From Chamaecrista fasciculata (lineage: Eukaryota > Streptophyta > Magnoliopsida > Fabales > Fabaceae), in assembly GCA_003254925.1 (NCBI GenBank), contig QANZ01000187.1:3147-67146 (forward strand): a stretch of 64,000 nucleotides of DNA, written 5' to 3'. Positions within the stretch are counted from its first letter, which is position 1. Each line of letters starts with the position of its first letter. The notes beneath the pieces are model-generated. The model ran no database searches. It had not been told where the DNA came from and saw only the letters and a program-made list of their open reading frames with translations. Made by a program: the position numbers and the translations under genes. Positions 54,239-64,000 of the stretch are shown piece by piece.

Positions 54239-55635
54239 TTCCAAATTCAAAACAATTAATCTTCAATTTGGCGCTGGATTTGAACTGATTATTGATTATA
54301 TAGAAGATAGAAGATTTTATTTTAAAATAAAACAATTTTATTGGAGAGGTATAGGCCTAATACTGATTGTGTGAATTGAACAATAATAAAACAATGAATG
54401 AGGCGCTGACAAGTGTCCAGCAACAACATTTATTTAATGGATACTAGTATGATATCCGTGCCTTCGCACAGGTGTTTTAGTCTTTTTTTTATTGCTACTG
54501 AGGAATATTAAACCTCATTTGATGACATTACTCTTGCAACTCTGCTACATGACTATTAATTATGTCTCTGTAAAGCCTGCTGGATCTGTAGCAAGAAGGA
54601 AGAATTGACACACAGCACATAATCTATGTAATTGAAAGAAATTTGGGGAAGAAATATAAGAATTATAAGAATTAGATTGACATGGGAAGAAATATAAGAA
54701 TTCTTCATGAATCATAGAGTGTGAACATCATAATTAGATTGATATATCGATGTAGAATGATGTTATTATTATATATTTTTCTTTTGGTCCATGACATAAT
54801 GGTGTATTATTGACTGATTCGAATATATAAAACAAAATGGACTTTGTTTTTTATTAGGGCTGCTTTCTCATTAGGTCAGCTTAGTTAATTTTTAATGTTG
54901 CAAAAGTCATGCTTCCTTTACAATTCTATTTAATTATTTTTGACATGTGTGTTGCGTTGGTAATGGTGTACGTAAACCACGGATCCTAAAATTTGCACTT
55001 TGTTTAAAAGTCAAATTGAAAGATTTGACACAAATTAAAAGTCATATTTGTTCGTATTAGTTATCGCTAATTGGACTTTATTTAGGATGTTTTCCTTACC
55101 CTTTGTGTGAATATTTTATAGTGTCTTTATACTATAGTGCAAAGCGAAAAATACATAATTAAAAAAAAAAAGTGGTAGAGATGTGAGTCTCATTGTGTCT
55201 TTCTCTCTCTACTATATTGTGGTGACACTATAGAGAATCTAAGTCCGTTTGTCATTCAAATGAGAAAGTAAGTAAAGACAAATCTGACTGCTTTAGTAAT
55301 TGCCATGCTTCTTAACTCCTCTCTGATTTTTTTTTTCTTTAGCCTCCATCTTCATTTTCTTCTTCATCTTCTTCTGATCTTCAGAGAGAGATTGTAATAT
55401 TTTGCAATTCCTCCATGTTTTCTTTCTTCTTGTGTTTTATTTAAATAAATCAGATCTTTTGTCCTCCATGTTTTGTGGTGGTTTTGTCCAGATTTATTTC
55501 TGGTTCTAGTTTTTCCTTGAGAGAGAGATTATATTCCAATACTAAATTTTGACTCATAACTGAGCATTTATGTCGGAAAGCATTCGATGTTTCAACATAT
55601 TGATGGAAGAGTCTATGACATCTACATTTAGGACG
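54239..55635. other. Intergenic; Helitron-type 3' end at 54444
   Basis: No gene seen. At 54444 a CTAG after A is followed by 'tatgatatccgtgccttcgc', which on the minus strand is a hairpin (CCTGTGC...GGCACGG) plus CTAG|T, a Helitron 3' end. The element would extend right, but no 5' end was located. GATC-poor AT-rich DNA otherwise. Confidence 0.45.
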
Positions 55636-55643
55636 CACGCTAC

Positions 55644-55818
55644 CAGTGACGGAGCCAGAAATGTTAACAAGGGGGGGCCAGAATTTTTTTTTTAACACTA
55701 AAGGGGGGTCGTTGGGATTATAATGCATACAATTAAATTATATTAGGACTAATTTGTAGTAACTACTAAAATTTTGGGGGGGCCGTGGCCCCCACCAGCC
55801 CCCCTATCTCCGTGCCTG
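55644..55818. mobile_element. hAT-type MITE, 175 bp, TSD CACGCTAC
   Basis: Ends CAGTGACGGAGCCAG and (inverse) CAGGCACGGAGATAG form imperfect terminal inverted repeats with inner G-runs/C-runs. The 8-bp CACGCTAC is present on both sides (55636-55643, 55819-55826). An 8-bp duplication is typical of the hAT superfamily. No coding capacity. Confidence 0.85.
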
Positions 55819-55826
55819 CACGCTAC

Positions 55827-56936
55827 TTTTCTGATATGCAGAGAGTTTCATGGTAAACATTTTGTTAACACCAAGATCGGTAATGACTTTCATCCTGCAG
55901 ATAGGATCATTTGTACTTTAATCTGTTATTTTAGTTCAACAATGTTTGCAAATTGTTCTTCTTCTGTATTATTATAAAAAAAAAAAAGTTTTCTGATTGA
56001 TTAAGTGTCGTCTGGCTTTTTCTATAATATAATTTAGCATGATGCTTTTAAAAAAAAATAAAGACAAATCTATTGTTGACGTTGATGAATTTAAGCAAGT
56101 ATAGTTAACAGGTGTGATCTAATTGACATTAGTCTTCAAGGCACATGCTTCTTCTTCTTCTCACGTCATAGATGAAACCTTTTTTTTGTGTTTACGATGG
56201 TTATTTTTCACCTATCTATGTAACAGTCTAGGTGAATATTAATCTTATTAATTCGAGCTAGAAGCAAACAATTAAAGCTTTTCCACAACAATGTTGATTT
56301 CAGGACTCAAACCTAAATTTCTCAATTTAGAATATAACTCGCTTACTACTACATTAAATACTTGTTGATACATCATACTTGATAAAGATAAAGTGCTTAC
56401 TACATTTAGCCGTTTGGGGACTCGTGCACAAACAAGTTTTACTTGCTTATATTTCAACCTCTAAGTATATATATAGTTCCATGCTTATTTTCACGGTCAT
56501 CTTTATCCCAATTAGGAATAAGCAATATAGTCAAGATCGAGATCTTACTCAAGATCAGAAGAGGTATAAGATAGATCGAATCGCAAGATCAGATCGAGGA
56601 TCGTAAGATCCTATGAATTTTCTTAAAAAAATATTATATAAATTATATAAACAATTGCTAATATCTATTTATGAATATATATATATAAATGTTCATAAAT
56701 CATAAATTCATCTTATAACATATCTCAAGATCTTTATCCAACATCATCAATTTAGAGTCTCAACATGTAATTAACTAATTATCAAGATGTCTAAAAAGTT
56801 TATCATAAGTTTAGTAAAAAATTAACAAAAACAAGGCAACAATTACGAGTAACATTACAAATTTAGAACATCATTATCAAAAAGTTCATCCAAGCATATA
56901 TCACACATCAAAATCATCATCATCAATGTCTCCCAT
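55827..56936. other. Intergenic AT-rich DNA, GATC-rich patch
   Basis: No gene seen. 56520-56620 has seven or more 'gatc' phrases ('aagatcgagatctt', 'gatcgaggatcgtaagatc'), probably a local low-complexity expansion. Confidence 0.35.
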
Positions 56937-57410
56937 TGTTGGGAAATCACGGTGCGCGTAGCGGAAGCGAAAATTAAAAATTATTTAAAAACATGGCGCA
57001 AAAAAAAACTTGTGATTTCCCTACGGATCCGCTAGCAGGATTTAAACCGGTGAAGGAAAAAGTTATACCTCAAAGTTTCAATCGACGCGGTTGAATGATG
57101 CGATCCCGAGAAGCCCACTCCAAGTGTTCTTCCTCTGCCGGTAATCCACACAAACAGTTTGCTGACACCAAGGTACTAGCCTTCAGTTCTTTTCTCCAAA
57201 AGAACTCGGGACTCCAATCTACGGTTCTTGGTGATCAAGAACGATTCTTGAACCAAGAAGATTGATCAAGAACAATTCTTGATCAAGTGTATAGGTGGCG
57301 CAAGAAACCAAGACTCCTCTTGTTTTCTCTCTCAAAAACCCTAGTTTTCTTGGACAAGTCGAATTCTCTCTCACTCTAGGAGAATCATTAATCAAACTGT
57401 TCCTACACTA
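56937..57410 (-). mobile_element. 3' LTR remnant of the copia element
   Basis: On the minus strand this ends ...TTTCCCAACA and shares the R/U5-like part with the LTR at 52024-54233 ('tggattaccggcagaggaag', 'cctgctagcggatcc'). The U3 part is missing: the pol 3' end (57420) is directly followed by R-like sequence, so a deletion removed the polypurine tract and U3. Confidence 0.7.
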
Positions 57411-58008
57411 GGAACATCCATTAATGTGTCTAATCTCCATTGACATTACATGGCTTTCATGTAAGACCCGTGCTAGGGGCTTCATAAGAGGATCAGCAAC
57501 TTTATCCTCGAATGCTACTTTGCATATCTTGACATCACCATCTCAAGGTGATAACGTCTAAGTATATATCACTGTCGGAACGTCAGTGGGGACCCAGTCC
57601 CATTTGGTGTCTTTCCTGTCTTCACAGGGTGACCACCAAGCATACTTCAGACACTAGTTTTACGGTCCGCGTCTCCACGCGACCAACCCTACGTTGTAGA
57701 ATCAGCAATCGTGCTCTGCTTGGAACTTTTCCAACTCACGATGCCACCGTTCAGACTTCAGAAGAAAAACACGTATTCAGACTGCGATTTAAAACATCTT
57801 GGTTGGCTTGGAAAACGGGCACCTGTGTAACCAATTGCACATCAGTTCCACCATAAACCAAGAATTCATCCTTAGTTCTTCTTAAGTACTTAAGGATGTT
57901 TATGACAGCGGTCCAATGACCCTCACCAAGGTCTTGTTGAAACCAGCTCGTTATGCTTAGGGCAAACGACACAGCAGGTCGAGTACACAGCACAACATAC
58001 ATGATGGA

Positions 58009-59759
58009 TGTTGGGAATCCTAGGCGCCTAAAGCAACGGAAGCAAAAACAAAACGATAAAAATTAAACGCCTAGGTCCTAGAATTCCCGAACGGATCCGC
58101 TAGCAGAATTTAAAACTTTTAGATAGTGGTATACCTCACGAGTTTCAATCTGATGGTTGAACAAGGCGAGTCCAAGGAGCCCACTCCCAGCGTTCTCCCT
58201 CTGCCAGTAATCCACACGAACAGTTTCTTTGAACACCGAGGTGCTAGCCTTCAGTTCTTTTCTCCAAAAGAACTAGGGACCAATCTACAGATCTCTGAAT
58301 TCAAGAACTCCTTCTTGAAACAGCAATTGAGGTGACGCTTAGAAGAAACCCCCCACAAGAACTCCTTCTTGCCTTTTCTTCTCTCACAAACCCTAATTAT
58401 GGAGCTTGATCGATTTTCCCTAACTCTTAGAGAAAAGTCGATTTTCTCTCNNNNNNNNNNNNNNNNNNNNNNNNNNNNNNNNNNNNNNNNNNNNNNNNNN
58501 NNNNNNNNNNNNNNNNNNNNNNNNNNNNNNNNNNNNNNNNNNNNNNNNNNNNNNNNNNNNNNNNNNNNNNNNNNNNNNNNNNNNNNNNNNNNNNNNNNNN
58601 NNNNNNNNNNNNNNNNNNNNNNNNNNNNNNNNNNNNNNNNNNNNNNNNNNNNNNNNNNNNNNNNNNNNNNNNNNNNNNNNNNNNNNNNNNNNNNNNNNNN
58701 NNNNNNNNNNNNNNNNNNNNNNNNNNNNNNNNNNNNNNNNNNNNNNNNNNNNNNNNNNNNNNNNNNNNNNNNNNNNNNNNNNNNNNNNNNNNNNNNNNNN
58801 NNNNNNNNNNNNNNNNNNNNNNNNNNNNNNNNNNNNNNNNNNNNNNNNNNNNNNNNNNNNNNNNNNNNNNNNNNNNNNNNNNNNNNNNNNNNNNNNNNNN
58901 NNNNNNNNNNNNNNNNNNNNNNNNNNNNNNNNNNNNNNNNNNNNNNNNNNNNNNNNNNNNNNNNNNNNNNNNNNNNNNNNNNNNNNNNGTGAGCGGACTC
59001 TAGCAAGCCATCACAACTACCCAAAACACGTGAGTTATCGTTTTTACTAAAACGACTTAACCTCAGTATCTCCGTGTCAGAGATCCTATTGTCCTATGAT
59101 ATCTTGGTCATGGACTAGGCACAGGAAAGTCATCCATAATCCAAACCACAACTTTCTCGATTCCCTGAGTAAGTCCCAATTCTTGAGTGGCCACTCCTTT
59201 TCCTGGACAGACTCATCGAGGGTGCCAGTTAGATATCTCTCATCTAATGAGGGACAAAATCCCATTTTGGTCAATCCACATTCCTCAGCACGGCAATCAA
59301 CCAGACACGTACTTAGCCCTTATGACTACCCTGTTACGGGCAGCGTTAGACTAAGCCAAAGTCTGACAACTGCAACGCCGGAATAATGATGACCTCAGGT
59401 CTAAGGCATCGCTACAGGCGTACAAGGAGAGGCAAGCTGATGACTAAACCCATGCAGGACTCTCCGGGTCAGTCCAGCAACTCGTAACCATCTTACGTAA
59501 TTGCACCATGACTCTCGTCCCAGCATCTAGTGCATGCATCTCATGCACCGAGGTCATGCTGGTCTTAGTTCATTTTTGTTCCCACAAAAACAATCGACTA
59601 GGGACAAATTTAGATTAATTATCTCATAATTAATCATGGACGTTATCATAGTAAACATGCTAATAACATGATAACACATCAATTTATCTTCCATAAATTA
59701 ATAATATGTTCACAACATATTTACATAAAACGATTGGCCCTAGTGCACAATCTCCAACA
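58009..59759 (-). mobile_element. Solo LTR inserted in the copia pol, TSD GATGGA
   Basis: Plus-strand ends TGTTGGG...TCCAACA; on the minus strand it runs TGTTGGAGATTGTGC to CCAACA-type end. GATGGA flanks both sides (58003-58008, 59760-59765), and removing the LTR rejoins the pol frame at '..IGSI|MYVVLCTR..'. It includes a 538-base N gap, so its true length is unknown. Same family as 52024-54233. Confidence 0.88.
58451..58988. other. Assembly gap (538 N)
   Basis: Unsequenced bases inside the LTR. Reading frames across it are meaningless. Confidence 0.99.
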
Positions 59760-61448
59760 GATGGATCCTATTGCCAAAGCACAAGGGATGTCACTCATGC
59801 GCCCTCGCTCATCAAGTGTCTTGGGACACTGATTCTTGCTTAGGACTACACCATGATTCATCGGTATGAATTCCTTCTTGGAGTCTTGCATACTGAACCC
59901 TTTCAGTACCTCATCCAAGTATGTACTCTGACTTAATCTAAGAGGCCTTCGAGATCTATCTCTATAGATCTTGATGCCTAGAATATAGGCAGCTTCTCCT
60001 AAGTCCTTCATTGAGAATGATTTTCCCAACCAAGATTCACAATCTCCAAGGTAGGATTATCATTTCCAACGAGCAAAATGTCATTGACATAAAGCACCAA
60101 GAACACAATTGTGTTCCCACTAACCTTCTTGTAAACACAAGGCTCGTAAGAGTTTTGTAAGAAGCCAAACTCTTTGACTACCTCTTCAAAACGATGATTC
60201 CAACTCCGCGATGCTTGCTTCAATCCACAAATGGATTTCTGAAGCTTGCACACCTTTCTTGGTTCCTATGGACATACAAACCCCTCAGGTTGTGTCACGT
60301 ACACATCCTCGGGTAGCCTTCCATTAAGGAATGTTGTTTTGCATCCATTTGTCATATCTCATAGTCATAATATGCGACTATGGCAAGCAGGATCCTAATG
60401 GAATCGACCATTGCAACTGGGGAAAACGTTTCGTCATCCCATGACGTTGAGTAAACCCCTTTGCAACTAGTCTCGCCTTGAAGATATTGACGTTGCCATC
60501 CATGTCGGTTTTCTCCTTAAAAAAAACCACTTGCACCCTACGGCTTTTACACCTTCAGGTGCATCAACTAAGGTCCATACCTTGTTGTCATACATGGATT
60601 GCATCTCAGCCTTCATGGCTTCAACCCATTTCTCAAAGTTGGGACCCACGATAGCTTCTTGATAGGTGGTAGGCTCACCACGCTCCATGAGCAACACATC
60701 CTTGTTCTCAGTCATCAAAAATTCGTATCTTTGAGGTTGAGAACGTGTTCTATCAAACCTTTGTGGTCCTTGTGTCATTAGAGGAGGTTCCGCAACTCCT
60801 TGTGGCTCTTCTCTAGTTTCCGTCTGCGCCTCTAGAGTGTCTCGTGGATCTTGAACTCCTTCAAGATCTATCTTACTCCCACTGTTTCTTTTGGAAACAA
60901 AATCCCTTTCTGAAAGGAATCCACTTCTGACTACAAACACTTTGTTGTCAGATGGGTAGTAGACATAATACCCCCTCGTTTCCTTGGGATATCCCACAAA
61001 TAAACACTTGAGGGTTTTGGGAGACAGTTTTATCGTTAGACTGTTGCTTAACATAAACCTCACATCCTCAAACCTTGAAGTAAGACATAATGAGCCTCTT
61101 CCCATTCCATATCTCATATGGTGTCTTCTCAACTGCCTTAGACGGAACACGGTTAAGTGTGAACGCAACAGCTTCTAAAGCATTCCCAAATAAGGATGGC
61201 GGAAGATCAGCTTGACTCATCATAGATCGAACCATATCTAATAAAGTTCGATTCCTCCTCTCAGAAACACCATTCCACTGTGGGGTTCCAGGAGGAGTAA
61301 GTTGTGAGACTATCCCACAACTTCTAAGATGATTAATGAATTCTTGACCCAAATACTCGCCTCCTCGATCAGATCGAAGGACTTTGATTTTCTTGTCAAG
61401 TTGGTTCTCTACCTCACTTTGAAATCTTGGGGAGTGATTTGTGCTCAA

Positions 61449-62860
61449 ATTGATAGGTATAATGCATACTTCCTAATATATGCCAAATCACATTAATTTT
61501 TATTGAGACGTTTCTAAACATAGGTATAATCATTTATATGCAATAAGCATGATATGGACCATGATTAGGACGTCATGAATATACATAAATGCAGTTGCCT
61601 TATATATCATTTTTCCAGGGTCAAATTTATGAAGGGGACACGTATCGACTGAGCTTAGAAATGGTGAAGATGAAAGGTGGCATGATTTGCCTCTAGCACT
61701 CAGCTTTTACATATTATAATAGAAGTTGAGAATTTTTTTTTAAAAAAAAAAGATAATAAGAGATTAATGATTAGGAAGTTATATGCCTTTTCTTTTCTTT
61801 TTTTTGGTGAACCCATTAACCGTATATATCTTTTCCTTGATTTGTAATAGTAAGTCAAAAAACAATATTGAAGAGAAGTATTTTTTTAATAAAAAAAAAA
61901 AAATCTTACACATTGAAATGAGTTAGTCCATATATGTCCACCTAATTGAATTTATTGTTAGATTTGAGTTGATTTAAGCTAAAATATTTTTTAAAAAAAA
62001 TCCAACTCTAACTAAATTAAAAAAAAATCTCATCAACTCAATCAAACTCACATGAACACAGAAAAATTCAGGGCCTCAGGGGTTTCAAGAGTTTGATTTA
62101 AGGTGGGTTAATTTAGGTTTACTATTTTATTTTGTGTCTTGGGTTGAGTTGGACTAAAGAAAATAATTGAGTTAACTCAAATTAACCCAACACAAATTGT
62201 GATGGATGTTATTGAATTGGGTTGACAGGATGACTCATACTATTTTCTATTTCTTATATGTTGTTTTGTCAATTTGGTCTATCTTGACTTCTTTTTTTCA
62301 ATTTCGTCCTTCATAATTTAATTTGTTTTTAAGAGACTAAATTGAGAATAAATATTTTATCAATAGACCAAATTTTAAAAATAATATTATTTGAGAGATC
62401 AAAATATAATTTTACGAAATAAAAAAATAATTTTATTTTTTGATTTTACAGGCTAGTGAGTTGAACGAGTTTAAAATTTTAAAACCTGCGATCTAACTCA
62501 AACTATAACAAATTCAAATTTATTAATTTAAATTAATCTGTCGACTCAATCCAAACCAACCCAAATTGACAGGTTGGGTTAATTTTGACAAATTGATGGG
62601 TCAGTTCTGAAGATCCTTATGAAAGACTCATAGATACAAGTCACTTAAATAATAAATTCTGTAATATTTAATTTTGTATTTTTAAAAAATATTTAATACA
62701 CTCAGTTTATTTATTTAGAAAATTAGAGGATTAAATCCGTCCATAAACATGTATGTGGATGGGATTGAAAAGTTTGTGTAATATTGATCGGACGAATTCA
62801 TACCATGTTATTTAGAGGCTTTTCATTGTGTTTTATAATGTTTTAGAAGCTTATTAGAGT
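61449..62860. other. Intergenic AT-rich DNA
   Basis: No gene seen. It holds homopolymer tracts and 'gttgggttga/caacccaa' phrases of an old repeat between 62040 and 62600. At 61795-61812 a T-run followed by 'ggtgaaccca' resembles the SINE tails elsewhere, but no clean target duplication was found. Confidence 0.35.
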
Positions 62861-64000
62861 GGTTTTAGCCTCTGGATATGATAATTAAAGTTTCTAGTTA
62901 ACAATTGCAAATTGGTCCTTTTATCGTCTAAAAGTGTAGTTTTCTCGGGTTATGATCATTAATTTGTATTTAATCTTTTTGACCTGAGATATTACACATT
63001 TTCATGTTGCAATTGCAGGTTTAAAGGAACTAAATCTCGTGAGAATCAAGTGCAAGAGGCCGGAGATTGAAGCGGAGCAAGTGGGAATTGAAACGCACAT
63101 ATTTTTGTGGGTGCTGGAAAACCCGCCGCGGCCTTTCCTGCGGCGGTTTCCACGGCAAGAATCGCGAAATTGACCCAAAATTGAGATTTTGAAGCCCAAT
63201 CAATTTGGTCCCTATCCAGACCCGACCCATGCGTCATAGGACTCGAAAATTGACCTAATTTAAGTCTCTAAACCCTCTCTAAATGGAAGACACACATAAA
63301 ACACACTCTCCATCATCTTCTCCACTTTCTCTCATCTCCCACCTTCATCCATGGCTATCTTGGGGGCTAGGAGGCTTGGTGAAGCTGAATTCCTCTCCAT
63401 GAGCAGCTAGATTCCATACCCGGAGGAGGATTGGAGGAGGCCCGAGCTTGGTTCTTCACTTAGGGAGTTTTACTTTACACTTTTTGTAGTTATATATTAG
63501 GATTTGAGTTTATTCTTGTTTAGAGAACTTGTTATTCTGATATTGACTATGAATTTGAGATTGGATTATGGATTCTGATATATATTGATTATTATTTATC
63601 TTAGTTACGATTCGTTCGAATACGTTGTAGTTTGTTTGACTAGTAATTGAGATAAGTTTCTCTATGATAACTTTGTCTGAGTTATAGAGTTACCTGAATC
63701 TATTATTTTATCTCACCATTAGCTTTATTAGAGTGATTATCTTGGTTATGGTTATAATTGAGTTAATTGCTATGTTTAACGGTAGTTAGACAACTTTAGT
63801 AAATGGTTTGTGAAGTAATTACTCTGATCTTTGTAAGCTATGAAGGCCGAATTCAATCCCTCCGTTGGGTGTTTCCATCAATAAGTGTGTCTTATCTATC
63901 TTTATCGCTTTTGTTTATTATTTTCTTATTAATCAAAAACCCCAAAAATATTATTGCTTTATTTAATTATTGTTTTAGGTCTTAGATAAACAATCAAAGA
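62861..64000 (+). mobile_element. Possible LTR-retrotransposon LTR/leader, cut by window end
   Basis: No coding region. The block has features of a gypsy-type LTR plus leader: 'ggtttaaaggaactaa' then a GC-rich hairpin (ccgccgc...gcggcgg, 63122-63146), CT-rich DNA at 63290-63350, and an AT-rich stretch with 'aatcaaaaaccccaaaaata' near 63930. No TG...CA ends, duplication or primer-binding site could be shown, so this is a weak call. Confidence 0.3.

Larger units (their letters stand above)
57420..61448 (-). pseudogene. Ty1/copia Pol polyprotein remnant (integrase, RT, RNase H)
   Basis: Decayed copia-type gag-pol, read on the minus strand. 61448-61068: integrase core C-half with SDRGGEYLGQEF and PPGTPQWNGVSERRNR. 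61168-60467: integrase tail (LFVGYPKETRGYYVY) and RT start (WVEAMKAEMQSM, 'GCKWFF'). 60253-60008: RT core with ICGLKQASRSW and YVNDIL, where active copies have YVDDIL. 60029-59721: KDLGEAAYILGI. 58002-57751: the RNase H lead-in, LCTRPAVSFALSITS. About 57700: GGIVSWKSSKQSTIADSTT. 57530-57420: DVKICKV..VADPLMKPL. Many frameshifts are present, the 5' part (gag, protease) is absent, and a solo LTR splits it at 59760/58008. Not functional. Confidence 0.88.

Noticed and set aside
55774..55977. Pro-rich plus-strand frame
   Set aside because: Starts inside the MITE's C-run; no coding signal.
58251..59024. Long open frames across the N run
   Set aside because: They consist of unknown bases read as X; no coding evidence.
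63030..63237. Overlapping GC-rich minus-strand frames
   Set aside because: Three mutually overlapping short frames over a GC-rich hairpin; none has a domain or splice context.

Overview
The window is nuclear DNA from a eudicot plant. Its genes have many introns, and the encoded proteins include a tau-class GST, an LRR-XII/XI-type receptor kinase, a chloroplast IF2 and CRPK1. AT-rich intergenic DNA is filled with LTR retrotransposons, Helitrons, a SINE, a MULE and a MITE. The closest gene matches I can recall are from Arabidopsis chromosome 1, so a rosid is likely. An assembly join that keeps two near-identical, slightly diverged copies suggests a heterozygous, outbred (perhaps woody) species. 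All identities come from reading the translations; no database search was run.

Layout. 1-228: a 228-bp repeat arm identical in type to the MULE arms at 29.5-31.5 kb. 353-1478 (+): an intact two-exon tau GST, followed by two decayed relatives (1827-2543 + and 3998-5314 -). 6024-9537 (-): LRR receptor kinase, 1101 aa, one intron. 12357-13318: solo LTR with a 5-bp target duplication. 13921-19097 (-): 17-exon KIN-14 kinesin, 1043 aa. 19785-20369: Helitron C. 20826-20932: short SINE with an 18-bp target duplication. 21508-28859 (-): chloroplast translation initiation factor IF2 (FUG1 type), 12 exons, 1018 aa. 29540-31531: MULE that captured part of an ATL RING-H2 gene, with a solo LTR in its right arm and Helitron B inside that LTR. 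33090-34680 (-): endosulfine/ARPP-19 protein, 115 aa. 37663-38392: Helitron A. 39384-42789 (-): CRPK1-like cytoplasmic kinase, 382 aa, six exons.

From about 46 kb to the end I see no intact gene. 46.05-52.0 kb holds orphan exons on the minus strand (one COG8-like) starting at a Helitron-like 3' end, with local minisatellites and an assembly-made duplication around a single N (48534). 52024-54233 is a solo copia-type LTR. 55644-55818 is a hAT-type MITE. 56937-61448 is a decayed Ty1/copia element whose polymerase region is split by another solo LTR (58009-59759) that contains a 538-bp N gap. 61.5-64 kb is AT-rich with a possible LTR-retrotransposon leader.

The host genes do not form a pathway. 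GSTU, LRR-RLK and FUG1 homologues are also close together in Arabidopsis (At1g17170-At1g17230) and CRPK1 is At1g16670, so the window probably keeps an old gene neighbourhood expanded by transposons.
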